Assembly (NCBI RefSeq): GCF_037971845.1 | Contig: NZ_CP150227.1 | Coordinates: 1,860,001-1,924,000 of the forward strand | Direction of reading: 5' to 3' | Origin: Paenibacillus sp. FSL R5-0766 | GTDB taxonomy: Bacteria > Bacillota > Bacilli > Paenibacillales > Paenibacillaceae | Length of the DNA: 64,000 nucleotides | The notes under the pieces: generated by a model | Databases searched by the model: none | The model's input: the letters and a program-made list of their open reading frames with translations, nothing else | What the model was told of the DNA's origin: nothing | Translations under genes and position numbers: made by a program | Shown: positions 32,668 to 42,238 of the stretch, one piece after another | Layout: every line of letters starts with the position of its first letter | Position numbering within the stretch: the stretch's first letter is position 1

Positions 32668-35541
32668 ATGACGATCGTGGAAGGCAACAAGAAGCCCTGG
32701 GAAAGTTACTATGGCCCCAACATGGGATACGTACAGGAACAATATGAATTATTTACTCAAGACCCTGGTTCGGTTACACCGGCTTATCGTGAACTATTTG
32801 AACAATGGGGTGCACCGCCGATGTCTGGCAGGGATGCACGCACAACTTCGAATTCCGGCAACGCCCAATTGGCTTCCGGAAGCGTAGACATTCAATTATT
32901 ACAGAAAGCGGTTACAGCGGGTAAACTGGTATGGAACATCCGCACCTATGGTCATCTTGCTGCAGATATAGATCCGCTTGGAATCAGTGAAGATACAGAC
33001 ACATCTTTGCTGGAACCTCAGCATTTTGAATTAAACGAAGAAGATCTGAAAGCTTTGCCTGCTTCCCTGATCTGGGAAGGTGCAGATGGGCAGACAGCAA
33101 CCGGATGGGATGCAATCCAACGTTTGCGTCAGATATACACTGGACCCATGGCATACGAATTCAGTCATGTGCACGAAGTTCAAGAGCGTGAGTGGCTGAA
33201 TCGTCGTGCGGAATCCCGTACATCACCGGCTCCACTTACGCCGAAAGAACGTAAGGCTTTGCTGGAACGTTTGGTTGAAGTTGAGCAGTTTGAAGATTAT
33301 CTTCACAAAACATTTGTTGGGCAGAAACGTTTCTCCATCGAAGGTAACGATGTGCTTGTGCCGATGCTGGATGAAGCTGTTCGCATCATGGCGGAAGCCG
33401 GATCAAGCCACATCCTGATGGGTATGGCCCACCGTGGGCGGTTAAATGTACTGGCTCATGTTTTGGGCAAACCGTACAGCAAAATTTTCTCTGAATTTCA
33501 TCATGCTCCGAACAAAGATTTGGTTCCGTCGGAAGGTTCGACTGGAATCAACTACGGTTGGACGGGGGATGTCAAATATCATATGGGTGCGAACCGTTTT
33601 GTAAAAGACGGGGAAACTGTACAGGCACGCCTTACTCTGGCGAATAACCCGAGCCATCTGGAATACGTTAATCCGGTTGTACAAGGGTTTGCTCGTGCGG
33701 CTCAGGATGACCGTCGTGACCCTGGATATCCGAAGCAGGACGTGACGAAGGCAGCTACCATTTTGATGCATGGTGATGCAGCATTCCCTGGCGAAGGGAT
33801 CGTTGCCGAGACGCTTAACTTCAAAGCTCTGCCAGGATATCAGAATGGCGGAACCATCCATATTATCGTCAACAATCGTCTGGGTTTCACTACAGATAGC
33901 GGTGATTCCCGTTCAACGTATTACGCAAGTGACCTTGCTAAAGGGTACGAAATTCCGATTGTACACGTGAATGCGGACAATCCGGAAGCTTGTATTGCAG
34001 CCATTCGTATGGCAGCAGAGTATCGCAATCGTTTCAAAAAGGATTTCCTGATCGACTTGATCGGTTACCGTCGTTACGGCCATAATGAAACCGATGATCC
34101 CGAAACGACTCAACCTATCGTTTATGACAAGGTGAAAAACCATCCAACGGTAAGCCACTTGTATCAGGATCAGTTGAAACAGGAATCGGTTATCGATGAT
34201 GCGTCCATTACGAGCATTCGCGATGGAGTAACGAACAAATTAAAAGAAGCTTATGACCAGATGAAGAAAAATGAAGTACATGAATATTATCAACGGAAAA
34301 TCAGTGAGCCGGAAGCTGTTACGATTACGCCGACTGCGGTACCACTGGAGAATCTGCGTGGCATTAATGCCGATCTGCTGAAATGGCCTGAGAACTTCAA
34401 TGTGTATCCGAAGTTACAGCGGATTTTGCAACGCCGGAGCACTTCCCTGAACGAAGGGGAAAAAGTGGATTGGAGCCTTGCGGAGACACTCGCATTTGCA
34501 ACCATTCTGGCAGATGGCAAGCCAATTCGGATTAGTGGACAGGATGCCGAGCGTGCTACATTCGCTCATCGGAATCTGGTGTTGCATGATTCGGAGAATG
34601 GAGCAAAGTTCTGCCCATTACATCACTTGCCACAGGCAAGAGCATCCTTTGCAATCTATAACAGTCCGTTGTCTGAAGAATCCGTTGTTGGATTCGAATA
34701 CGGATATAACGTATATTCACCCGATACTCTGGTCATCTGGGAAGCTCAATTCGGTGACTTTGCCAACTGTGCACAAGTTATCTTTGATCAGTTTGTATCA
34801 GCGGGTCGTGCCAAATGGTCTCAGAAATCCAGTCTGGTCATGTTGCTTCCACATGCGAATGAGGGTCAGGGACCTGAGCATACAAGTGCTCGTCTGGAAC
34901 GCTTCCTGCAGCTTTGTGCAGAAGACAACATGACGGTTGCCAACTTGTCGAGTGCATCTCAGTACTTCCACTTGTTGCGTCGTCAAGCTTCGTTGACTGA
35001 AACGGAAGATGCTCGTCCACTTGTGATGATGTCACCAAAAAGTCTCATTCGTAACCCGCGTGTTGCATCACCGGCAGTCGAATTCAGTGAAGGCAAGTTT
35101 GAACTTGTACTGGAACAAGCTGGACTGGGGACACAGCCGGATCGTGTAGAGCGCATTATTTTGTGCAGTGGCAAGGTTGCCATTGACCTGGAAGATGCTA
35201 TTGAAAAAGATAAAGCAGATCGGTCATGGCTTCACATTATTCGTGTGGAACAGTTGTATCCGTTCCCGGCAGAAGAGATCAAACGTGTCCTCGCCCGTTT
35301 CAGTAATGTAAAAGAGTTGGTATGGGTACAGGAAGAGAACAAAAACATGGGTGCCTGGACATACATGGAGCCTCGTCTTCGTGAAGTCGCTCCGGAAGGC
35401 ACAACCGTTAGATACGAAGGTCGCCCGGAACACGCAAGTCCTTCCAGCGGTTATCAGCTTGTGCATAGTATGGAACAGCAACAGATTATTACATCTGCGT
35501 TGAAACAAACGACGAAGAATAATATTCCACTGGGGAGGTAA
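32668..35541 (+). CDS. odhA: 2-oxoglutarate dehydrogenase E1 component
   Basis: 957 residues, ATG behind GACGGAGGG. The E1 subunit decarboxylates 2-oxoglutarate with thiamine diphosphate and passes the succinyl group to the lipoyl domain of E2 in the TCA cycle. Family landmarks are the N-terminal [50 protein letters not shown], and the transketolase-like pyrimidine part with [20 protein letters not shown]. The length is usual for the Bacillus enzyme. It overlaps nothing and ends five bases before odhB. The whole reading frame is intact. Confidence 0.96.
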   Translation: MTIVEGNKKPWESYYGPNMGYVQEQYELFTQDPGSVTPAYRELFEQWGAPPMSGRDARTTSNSGNAQLASGSVDIQLLQKAVTAGKLVWNIRTYGHLAADIDPLGISEDTDTSLLEPQHFELNEEDLKALPASLIWEGADGQTATGWDAIQRLRQIYTGPMAYEFSHVHEVQEREWLNRRAESRTSPAPLTPKERKALLERLVEVEQFEDYLHKTFVGQKRFSIEGNDVLVPMLDEAVRIMAEAGSSHILMGMAHRGRLNVLAHVLGKPYSKIFSEFHHAPNKDLVPSEGSTGINYGWTGDVKYHMGANRFVKDGETVQARLTLANNPSHLEYVNPVVQGFARAAQDDRRDPGYPKQDVTKAATILMHGDAAFPGEGIVAETLNFKALPGYQNGGTIHIIVNNRLGFTTDSGDSRSTYYASDLAKGYEIPIVHVNADNPEACIAAIRMAAEYRNRFKKDFLIDLIGYRRYGHNETDDPETTQPIVYDKVKNHPTVSHLYQDQLKQESVIDDASITSIRDGVTNKLKEAYDQMKKNEVHEYYQRKISEPEAVTITPTAVPLENLRGINADLLKWPENFNVYPKLQRILQRRSTSLNEGEKVDWSLAETLAFATILADGKPIRISGQDAERATFAHRNLVLHDSENGAKFCPLHHLPQARASFAIYNSPLSEESVVGFEYGYNVYSPDTLVIWEAQFGDFANCAQVIFDQFVSAGRAKWSQKSSLVMLLPHANEGQGPEHTSARLERFLQLCAEDNMTVANLSSASQYFHLLRRQASLTETEDARPLVMMSPKSLIRNPRVASPAVEFSEGKFELVLEQAGLGTQPDRVERIILCSGKVAIDLEDAIEKDKADRSWLHIIRVEQLYPFPAEEIKRVLARFSNVKELVWVQEENKNMGAWTYMEPRLREVAPEGTTVRYEGRPEHASPSSGYQLVHSMEQQQIITSALKQTTKNNIPLGR

Positions 35542-35546
35542 CAGCT

Positions 35547-36818
35547 GTGAGTGAAATTAAAGTACCTGCAATGGGTGAGTCAATAACTGAGGGAACTGTA
35601 TCCAGATGGATGGTTAAAGAAGGGGATACCGTTAATCAGGGTGATGTGCTTCTTGAACTGGAAACGGATAAAGTAAATATTGAGATTAGCGCAGAAGAAA
35701 GCGGCGTGCTGGAGAAGATCATTCGTCAGGAAGGAGAGACGGTAGAGATCGGTGAAACGATCGGTACACTCTCAGCTGGTTCTGGAGGAGGAAGCGGTGC
35801 ACCCGCTTCCGAACCGGCAGCTGAAGAGAAAAAGGCCGTTACTCCTGCACCTGAAGCTCCAACACCACCACCAGCAGCTGTTGCGGCAGCACCGGAGTCA
35901 TCCGATAGTGCCAAGACGGCTTCACCGTCTGCCCGTAAGCTTGCACGTGAACGTGGTATCGAACTGGATCAGGTTCAGAGCAAAGATCCGATTGGACGGG
36001 TATACCAGGATGATGTGAAGAGCCATAACAATCAGGCGCCTGCTCCTGCTGCTCCACCTGCGAGTAAAGCTCCAGCAGCACCAAGTGCTCCGGCAGCTGG
36101 AAGTTCCACCTATACCAAACCGGTGGAGCGTCAGCGGATGTCTCGCCGTCGTGCGACCATTGCCAAACGTCTGGTAGAGGCGCAGCAGACAGCAGCCATG
36201 TTGACTACATTTAATGAAGTTGATATGACTGCGATCATGGATGTACGTAAACGCCGTAAGGACAAGTTCAAAGAGAAACATGAGATCAACCTGGGCTTCA
36301 TGTCCTTCTTCACCAAAGCGGTTGTGGGGGCTCTGAAAAAATTCCCTACAATTAACGCAGAGATTGATGGCGAAGATGTTGTGCTCAAAAAGTATTATGA
36401 TATCGGCATCGCTGTATCTGCGAAGGAAGGACTGGTTGTACCGGTTGTGCGTGATGCCGATCGTCTGGGCTTTGCCGAGATCGAGAAGAGCATTGCGGAC
36501 CTGGCATCCAAAGCTCGCTCCAACACGCTGGCGTTATCTGATCTACAAGGTGGAACGTTCACCATCACCAATGGTGGAACATTTGGTTCCTTGTTGTCTA
36601 CGCCAATTCTGAATACACCTCAAGTGGGTATTCTGGGGATGCATAAGATCCAGCTTCGTCCAGTGGCGATTGATGCAGAGCGGATGGAGAACCGTCCAAT
36701 GATGTACATCGCGTTGTCCTACGATCACCGGATTATCGACGGTAGTGAAGCTGTTCGTTTCCTCGTAACCGTGAAAGAACTGCTTGAAGATCCGGAATCC
36801 CTGTTAATTGAAGGTTAA
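35547..36818 (+). CDS. odhB: 2-oxoglutarate dehydrogenase E2, dihydrolipoyllysine succinyltransferase
   Basis: 423 residues from GTG 35547 (GGGGAGG upstream). The lipoyl domain (about 1-75) carries the lipoylated lysine in [10 protein letters not shown] (K42). A flexible Ala/Pro-rich linker (about 78-120) precedes the peripheral subunit-binding domain (about 124-160, [16 protein letters not shown]), then a second Ala/Pro linker and the catalytic domain from about 195. The active-site histidine and aspartate lie in [13 protein letters not shown] (H394, D398). E2 transfers succinyl to CoA and forms the core of the complex with the E1 just upstream. E3 is not in the window. Confidence 0.96.
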   Translation: MSEIKVPAMGESITEGTVSRWMVKEGDTVNQGDVLLELETDKVNIEISAEESGVLEKIIRQEGETVEIGETIGTLSAGSGGGSGAPASEPAAEEKKAVTPAPEAPTPPPAAVAAAPESSDSAKTASPSARKLARERGIELDQVQSKDPIGRVYQDDVKSHNNQAPAPAAPPASKAPAAPSAPAAGSSTYTKPVERQRMSRRRATIAKRLVEAQQTAAMLTTFNEVDMTAIMDVRKRRKDKFKEKHEINLGFMSFFTKAVVGALKKFPTINAEIDGEDVVLKKYYDIGIAVSAKEGLVVPVVRDADRLGFAEIEKSIADLASKARSNTLALSDLQGGTFTITNGGTFGSLLSTPILNTPQVGILGMHKIQLRPVAIDAERMENRPMMYIALSYDHRIIDGSEAVRFLVTVKELLEDPESLLIEG

Positions 36819-36864
36819 TCCATAACGTTTGAACATGGCTATTATTCATATCGCTTAACAAGAG

Positions 36865-36920
36865 AACCCCTGAACTGGAGCGCAGCGTGAGCTGCACATC
36901 CGATTCAGGGGTTTCTTTTG
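36865..36920 (+). terminator. Terminator after odhAB
   Basis: AACCCCTGAA (36865-36874) pairs with TTCAGGGGTT (36904-36913), followed by TCTTTTGCT. It ends the odhAB transcript just before the convergent hydrolase. Confidence 0.85.
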
Positions 36921-36952
36921 CTGTTGCTCTTGGTATGTTGCCTCCGACTCTA

Positions 36953-37933
36953 TTATATAGAGTCAGCCGTCTCAGTAGGGTTCAACGGACTTTCGTTTGT
37001 ATTCGAGCCAGGGGTATTCCGCTCTAGCCAGTCTACAACGTGCTGAGCCACTTCTGTTCGGTTGATCTCATGCAGCATTTCATGACGTCCATCCGGATAC
37101 AGGCGATACTCAATATTCTCCAGCTGAAGCTTCTTATACTGGGAGACCAGATTAAGAACGCCTTTGCCATGAAGTCCGACAGGGTCCTTCTCACCTGAGA
37201 ACAGGTATACGGGTTTGTGTTTGGGGATGCGCTCCATATTGTGTGGAAGGTGTACTTCAAGCAGCAATTTGAAGAAGTCGCGGAAAAAGCCTGCTGTACA
37301 GACTGCTCCGCACAGGGGATCATCAATGAATCGCTGAACCTCTTGTGAGTCCCGGGACAACCAATCAAACGGTGTCGTTGCAGGGCGGAAAGAGCGATTA
37401 AATCCACCAAATACAATCGCGTTGAGCAGCATGCTGGGATGAGTAGCCCCCTGAATGCCGCATTGCAAAAAGGCGAGCTTCTCTCCAAATCGGAGCAGAC
37501 CACGTCTGCCGTTTGTCCCGGATAAAATAAAGGCATGGTACTGCTCATGACCAGCGTACATGAGATGTTGCACCAAGAATGAGCCCATGCTATGTCCCAT
37601 GAGAAACAGGGGCACCCCAGGGTTCTCCTTGGCGGCTACTTCGCCCAGATTGATCATATCACTCGCCATCCAGCGGAAGGCATCGACACCAGCATTACCA
37701 AGCAACTTGGCATTCTCCACGGTTTTGCCATGACCCCGATGGTCATTGGCATAAACCGCATAGCCATTTTGGGTAAGAAACTCGGCAAATTCGGCGTATC
37801 GGGCTGCCGTCTCGCCCATGCCATGTGCAATTTGCACGACACCTTTAACGTTGCATTCCGGATCGGGAAGCCAGCGGTACACATGAATACGGGTACCTTC
37901 ACTAGCGACCAAGGCAAAGGTAGATTCCTGCAT
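36953..37933 (-). CDS. Alpha/beta hydrolase, lysophospholipase/monoglyceride lipase-like
   Basis: 326 residues from ATG 37933, where AAGGAGG lies eleven bases upstream; a GTG at 37954 overlaps the site. The serine nucleophile is in LFLMGHSMGSFL, the oxyanion and loop motifs are VQIAHGMGE and YANDHRGHG, and the C-terminal acid and histidine lie in SGEKDPVGLHG and PDGRHEMLHEINR. These are the Hydrolase_4 (serine aminopeptidase S33) features of bacterial lysophospholipases and monoacylglycerol lipases. A cytoplasmic lipase role is likely. The 41 bases separating it from manA suggest one transcript. Confidence 0.9.
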   Translation of the reverse strand: MQESTFALVASEGTRIHVYRWLPDPECNVKGVVQIAHGMGETAARYAEFAEFLTQNGYAVYANDHRGHGKTVENAKLLGNAGVDAFRWMASDMINLGEVAAKENPGVPLFLMGHSMGSFLVQHLMYAGHEQYHAFILSGTNGRRGLLRFGEKLAFLQCGIQGATHPSMLLNAIVFGGFNRSFRPATTPFDWLSRDSQEVQRFIDDPLCGAVCTAGFFRDFFKLLLEVHLPHNMERIPKHKPVYLFSGEKDPVGLHGKGVLNLVSQYKKLQLENIEYRLYPDGRHEMLHEINRTEVAQHVVDWLERNTPGSNTNESPLNPTETADSI

Positions 37934-37974
37934 CTCGTGTAATTCCTCCTTCACAGGTTACATATAAGCTTGAT

Positions 37975-38952
37975 TTAGGGCAGATAAGAGCGAAGAACAG
38001 TGGTATTTCCATCTAATGTATAAGAACCCAGATTGGCTGGCAAGAGATAACATTGTCCAGCTTTCAATTCAATGCTGTCTGATTCAGCATGTGCCCACTC
38101 CAAAGTTCCTTCTCCTTCACAGACAACGAGAATTGTGAAGCTGTCAGGATTGGTGGAGAGTTCCCAACGTTTATTCACAATACCTTTTTCAACTACAAAA
38201 TAAGAGCATTCCGCAAGCTTGAGCCATTCACCAGGAGTAGCGTTATTTGTTTTCATCTTTGAGGCACCTGCGCCCTCATAGGCGGTGACATTTAATGAGT
38301 CTTCAACATGCAACTCACGTGGTTTGCCATCCAGCCCTGGACGATTATAATCGTATATCCGGTAGGTCGTATCCGAGTTTTGCTGAATCTCAGCGACAAC
38401 AACACCTGCACAGAGCGCATGCACTGTTCCAGCAGGGATAAAGAACGTATCACCAGCTTCTACAGGTACCTGACGAAGGGTATCCATCACCGTGCCGTTT
38501 TCCAATGCTTCTTTTAATGTTGCCCGATCAACGCCTTCATTCAAGCCATAGATGATGTGTGCGCCCGGTTTTGCGTCGAGTACATACCACATTTCTGTTT
38601 TGCCAAGCTCGCCAGGAGGAAGTGCCTCATACTCGTCAGTTGGATGAACCTGAACGGATAGGTCATCGTTGCAGTCAAGAAGTTTAATCAGAAGGGGGAA
38701 ACGGCCGCCTTTTTCAGAGACACCTTTGGTTCCAAGCCATTCGGTGCCAAGTTGTTCACGAACTTCATCCAGACCCTTGCCAGCCAGTGCTCCATTTAAT
38801 ACCTTGGTTGTACCGTTGGGATGATCTGCAATCATCCATCCTTCTCCGATATGTCCTTCAGGGGGCGTAAGGCCGAATTGCTCCAGCGCACGACCGCCCC
38901 ACACACGTTCTTTGAACTCAGGTTGGAATTGTAATGGGTATGGCGTAGACAT
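37975..38952 (-). CDS. manA: Mannose-6-phosphate isomerase, class I
   Basis: 325 residues; ATG with GAGGAGAG upstream. It interconverts mannose 6-phosphate and fructose 6-phosphate. The zinc ligands of type I enzymes are visible: glutamine and histidine in LSVQVHPTDEY, glutamate in KTEMWYVLD, and the histidine in IPAGTVHAL; ARG/LYS-type substrate contacts lie in RIYDYNRPG. The length (about 320) fits the short bacterial form. The role in mannose or glycan metabolism fits the GH26 locus 33 kb away only loosely. The hydrolase gene follows it on the same strand. Confidence 0.95.
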   Translation of the reverse strand: MSTPYPLQFQPEFKERVWGGRALEQFGLTPPEGHIGEGWMIADHPNGTTKVLNGALAGKGLDEVREQLGTEWLGTKGVSEKGGRFPLLIKLLDCNDDLSVQVHPTDEYEALPPGELGKTEMWYVLDAKPGAHIIYGLNEGVDRATLKEALENGTVMDTLRQVPVEAGDTFFIPAGTVHALCAGVVVAEIQQNSDTTYRIYDYNRPGLDGKPRELHVEDSLNVTAYEGAGASKMKTNNATPGEWLKLAECSYFVVEKGIVNKRWELSTNPDSFTILVVCEGEGTLEWAHAESDSIELKAGQCYLLPANLGSYTLDGNTTVLRSYLP

Positions 38953-39141
38953 CAGTAATCTCTCCTCTAGTATATGAAATGGTGGATCGCTTTAATCAGT
39001 CATGGGCATGTAGTCGCCATGAGCAAACAAGTGAATACGTTTGCATATGTAGATGTAGAACACAGATCGCAGTAAGAAAAAGCCGTTAATAGCTCGCCTT
39101 GCGATTGTGTCTAGTTTATTGTATTTGGTGAACAAAGGAAA

Positions 39142-39726
39142 TTATTTTTTCTCGATTCCGATCAGAAAAGGAGAAGTTTCTCGCTGCAATTGGCGATACA
39201 TCACAACCTGTGCCTGTTCCACCGGAAGGGCAGAGGACCAGTCTAATACAGCTTCTGCTTCCTGTGCCCCTCCGTCATGACCGGGGTAGAGCACAACCGT
39301 AATAATTCCGCGAGGGCGTAATAAAGCGAGTGCAGCCTCAAGTGCAGCGATCGTGCTGTCAGTCTCGGTGATGATGGAGGAATCTGCACTTTCTGAAGGC
39401 AGGTACCCCAGATTGAACATAACTGCACCAACCTCACCAAGCCATGACTCAGGCACTGCTTCTGCCATTCGATCATGGCTTAGTTGAAGCATGGAGATGG
39501 AGCCAAGCTTGGCTTCATCATTTTGTTTTCGAATCCGGGCCTGTGCCAGCGTGAGGGCTTCACTTTGAATATCGAATCCAATGACTTGACCACGTCTGCC
39601 TACTTGTTGTGCCAAAAATAGTGTGTCTGCTCCTGTACCCACCGTTGCATCTATCGCCAGATCACCTGGCTGCAGACGGGAAGCAATCCACTGATGCGCA
39701 CAGCTGAGAACCGAAAGAAAGCCCAT
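39142..39726 (-). CDS. mnmM: tRNA wobble-uridine methyltransferase MnmM (YtqB)
   Basis: 194 residues; ATG directly follows the mnmL stop (TAGATG). The SAM-binding motif is LAIDATVGTGADTLFLAQ, with the acidic residue of motif II in IGFDIQSEAL. MnmM/YtqB is the SAM-dependent enzyme that makes 5-methylaminomethyl(-2-thio)uridine at the wobble position of certain tRNAs in Gram-positive bacteria, in place of the C-terminal part of Escherichia coli MnmC. The segment VMFNLGYLP, with a conserved asparagine, and the C-terminal TSPFLIGIEK match the family. Its partner gene mnmL is adjacent, which strengthens the assignment. Confidence 0.88.
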   Translation of the reverse strand: MGFLSVLSCAHQWIASRLQPGDLAIDATVGTGADTLFLAQQVGRRGQVIGFDIQSEALTLAQARIRKQNDEAKLGSISMLQLSHDRMAEAVPESWLGEVGAVMFNLGYLPSESADSSIITETDSTIAALEAALALLRPRGIITVVLYPGHDGGAQEAEAVLDWSSALPVEQAQVVMYRQLQRETSPFLIGIEKK

Positions 39727-40680
39727 CTATGCTCGCCTCCAATACTTACCTTGCCATGAATCCCGCTCTCGCAGCTCACGATCAATGGAGTTTAACACTT
39801 CCCATTTGTTCATGGACCACATCGGTCCAATCAACAGATCACGTGGTGCATCGCCTGTAAGACGGTGTACGATCATTTCCGGTGGAAGCATCTCCAGTGT
39901 ATCTACGATCAGCTTGATATACTCGTCCTGATCCAGAAAACGTAAAAGACCAGCTTCGTATTGCTTCACCATTGGTGTTTTGCGCATCAGATGCAGCAGG
40001 TGAATCTTGATTCCCTGTACATCCATATTGGCAACTGCACGTCCAGTGTCCAGCATCATCTCATGTGTCTCTTGAGGCAGACCATATATGATATGTGTGC
40101 ACACACGTATATTCCGTTTGCGCAGTTTCTCAACCGCTTCTTCGTAACACTTCGTGTCGTGCGCGCGATTAATCAATGTTGATGTGGAATCATGGATCGT
40201 TTGAAGGCCCATCTCAACCCACAGATAGGTGCGTTCGTTCAGTTCAGCCAAATAATCAACAACGTCATCTGGGAAACAATCCGGGCGAGTGGCGATGGAC
40301 AAACCAACAACACCGGGTTGCTCAAGAATTTCTTCAAAATATTCGCGCAGCTCCTCAACCGGAGCATACGTATTCGTATAGGCTTGGAAGTAGCCAATAT
40401 AATGGGCTGTAGGCCACTTGAGGTGCTGTTTATCTCGAATTGTATTGAATTGGGTGACCAGATCTTCACGTCTGCTGCCAGCAAAATCGCCTGATCCACG
40501 CGCACTGCAGAAGGTGCAACCACCTTTGGCAATGGAACCGTCGCGGTTGGGACAGGTGAATCCAGCATCCAGCATCACTTTGAAAACCTTATTGTTAAAT
40601 TGATCTCGCATCTCATAATTCCAGGTATGGAATCGTTTATCTCCCCACAACAGAGGGGACTGTAATGCAGGTGCATTCAT
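39727..40680 (-). CDS. mnmL: Radical SAM tRNA-modification protein MnmL (YtqA, TIGR01212 family)
   Basis: 317 residues; ATG with AAAGGAG upstream. The iron-sulfur cluster cysteines are in FTCPNRDGSIAKGGCTFC, the C-x11-C-x2-C arrangement characteristic of TIGR01212 proteins such as YtqA and Escherichia coli YhcC. Other typical parts are VEMGLQTIHDSTSTLINRAH and HIIYGLPQETHEMMLDT. YtqA has been linked to conversion of the carboxymethylaminomethyl group on wobble uridine to aminomethyl, before methylation by the neighbouring MnmM. The gene is complete. The MnmL function is recalled from recent work and the symbol should be treated as tentative. Confidence 0.85.
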   Translation of the reverse strand: MNAPALQSPLLWGDKRFHTWNYEMRDQFNNKVFKVMLDAGFTCPNRDGSIAKGGCTFCSARGSGDFAGSRREDLVTQFNTIRDKQHLKWPTAHYIGYFQAYTNTYAPVEELREYFEEILEQPGVVGLSIATRPDCFPDDVVDYLAELNERTYLWVEMGLQTIHDSTSTLINRAHDTKCYEEAVEKLRKRNIRVCTHIIYGLPQETHEMMLDTGRAVANMDVQGIKIHLLHLMRKTPMVKQYEAGLLRFLDQDEYIKLIVDTLEMLPPEMIVHRLTGDAPRDLLIGPMWSMNKWEVLNSIDRELRERDSWQGKYWRRA

Positions 40681-40998
40681 CTTCAGGGTACTCCTTTGGC
40701 TGTCGAATTACCGTAATCATACGTGAACAAAAGAAGAAGCGCTATGCGATTTCCGTCATAGACGATGGATAGCGATTATAGGTGTCTTCATGAACTTTTA
40801 TCATTGTATCAAAAAACTAAAAAAAAAGGGAATCGAAACGCAAAAATAGGCCGTAAAATCAAGGTTTTCTCCTTGCTATAGTTTACACCTTATGTTATAT
40901 TTAAATCAGCGTCAGACACCATCTAATGGGTATTATTCATCATAGCATTTGAATCAACTTTGACGTCATGGACCATACTATACCGTGAGGTGATATGA
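40681..40998. other. Intergenic region between mnmL and the 66-residue gene
   Basis: 318 bases between divergent genes. It contains the mnmL RBS, an A-rich segment, and a likely promoter at 40873-40901 for the plus-strand gene. No other feature is apparent. Confidence 0.6.
40873..40901 (+). promoter_or_regulatory. Promoter before the 66-residue gene and trmB
   Basis: TTGCTA (-35, 40873-40878) is separated by 17 bases from TATATT (40896-40901), preceded by TG as in an extended -10. Transcription would start about 90 bases before the gene at 40999. Confidence 0.5.
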
Positions 40999-41199
40999 AT
41001 GAATTCCCAAGTTAAAAACAAAGAATTGAATCATGTGTCTGTTGAATTGACGGCAGAAGAAGCACTGGCTTTAACAGGTGTTCGTTTTAATGGAAATCCG
41101 AAAGTGAAAGCGGCTGCAAGACAAAAAGTTCGCGATGCTTTCGAAAAGACATTTGATTTTTCACACCAAGATAAGGTAGACTATGAACTACTAAAGTAG
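40999..41199 (+). CDS. Small conserved hypothetical protein
   Basis: 66 residues; ATG with GTGAGGTGATATGA upstream (a second ATG four bases earlier is in another frame). Soluble, basic in the second half (KVKAAARQKVRDAFEKTF), acidic in the first; predicted mainly helical. No recognised family. It lies upstream of trmB, separated by a hairpin terminator, and is probably a real gene because it has normal codon use and a promoter. Confidence 0.65.
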   Translation: MNSQVKNKELNHVSVELTAEEALALTGVRFNGNPKVKAAARQKVRDAFEKTFDFSHQDKVDYELLK

Positions 41200-41228
41200 T
41201 TGGACCCCAATTCCAAATAAATCGAAGA

Positions 41229-41277
41229 GGGAATCTTTGAGATTTGCCCAAAGTGGCAGATCCGAAGATTCCCTTTT
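41229..41277 (+). terminator. Terminator or attenuator before trmB
   Basis: GGGAATCTT (41229-41237) pairs with AAGATTCCC (41265-41273), with inner GATTTGCC/GGCAGATC complementarity, followed by TTTTC. It lies between the 66-residue gene and trmB and may allow partial read-through. Confidence 0.75.
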
Positions 41278-41351
41278 CATTGCTCTTTACAATTTGCCAG
41301 TTCTTCGGCAAAATAAGTCTGAGACAAGTATGGGACAAACGGAGGAATAAA

Positions 41352-42107
41352 ATGCGTTTACGTGGCAGAAAAGGGATAAGAGAAAATCTGGAGCAACAAG
41401 TTGATCTTGTTGTACTGGACCCCAAGCAACATAAAGGAAAATGGTCTGAACTGTTTGGCAATGATCACCCGATCTTCGTGGAATTTGGTATGGGTAAAGG
41501 CCAATTTATCAGCCAAATGAGTTATAAATATCCGGAATATAATTTCATCGGTATTGATATGTATGATGAACTGGTGCGTCGTGCCAGTGAGAAAGCTCGT
41601 AATGCGTGGAGTCAGGCTGATGTGGAGACACCTCCGAACCTGAAGCTTGCGCTGGCAAATATTGAACAGATCGAAGAAGTTTTTGAACCGGAAGAACTGG
41701 AGCGCATTTATTTGAACTTCAGTGACCCTTGGCCAAAAGCAAAACATGCACGTCGTCGTTTGACGCATCCGCGCTTCCTGAAGAAATACACGGAACTGCT
41801 TAATCCCAAAGGTCAGATTCATTTCAAAACCGATTCGGAGACACTGTTTGATTTCTCACTCAACGCCATTGCCGACTTCGGCCTGCAAATGACCAATATT
41901 TCTTTGAATCTGCATCGTGATGGTTTGAATGAAGAACATGTGATGACGGAGTACGAGCAGAAATTCATGGGTAAAGGTATGAACATTCACCGGGTTGAAG
42001 TGATTGTTGGTGAAGAGGCCTTGCGTGAGTATCAGCAGACACGTCTGGACAAGTATAAAGTTCGTGAAGCTTCTGATGAGTCCGGCGAAGATCAGGAACA
42101 GGAATAA
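41352..42107 (+). CDS. trmB: tRNA (guanine(46)-N7)-methyltransferase
   Basis: 251 residues from ATG 41352 (GGAGGAATAAA upstream); the frame extends to 41244 but the extension covers the terminator. TrmB methylates N7 of guanosine 46 in the variable loop of tRNA. Visible landmarks are VEFGMGKGQFISQM (SAM-binding), FIGIDMYDELV and IYLNFSDPWPKAKHARRRL, the family signature, and THPRFLKKY. The C-terminal Glu/Asp-rich tail is an ordinary extension. A terminator follows. Confidence 0.95.
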   Translation: MRLRGRKGIRENLEQQVDLVVLDPKQHKGKWSELFGNDHPIFVEFGMGKGQFISQMSYKYPEYNFIGIDMYDELVRRASEKARNAWSQADVETPPNLKLALANIEQIEEVFEPEELERIYLNFSDPWPKAKHARRRLTHPRFLKKYTELLNPKGQIHFKTDSETLFDFSLNAIADFGLQMTNISLNLHRDGLNEEHVMTEYEQKFMGKGMNIHRVEVIVGEEALREYQQTRLDKYKVREASDESGEDQEQE

Positions 42108-42136
42108 AATCAAAATCTAACTTAAACTTATTAAAG

Positions 42137-42188
42137 AAGAGCGACACATGAGGTGAATGGTTTCATTCTCATAGGTCGCTCTTTTTTT
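42137..42188. terminator. Terminator after trmB
   Basis: AAGAGCGAC (42137-42145) pairs with GTCGCTCTT (42175-42183), followed by TTTTTTC. It also lies just beyond the stop of the opposite-strand AraC gene. Confidence 0.85.
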
Positions 42189-42238
42189 TCATTAACAATC
42201 GATGTGCTATACTCCATAAACTCAAGTCTGGGATGATT

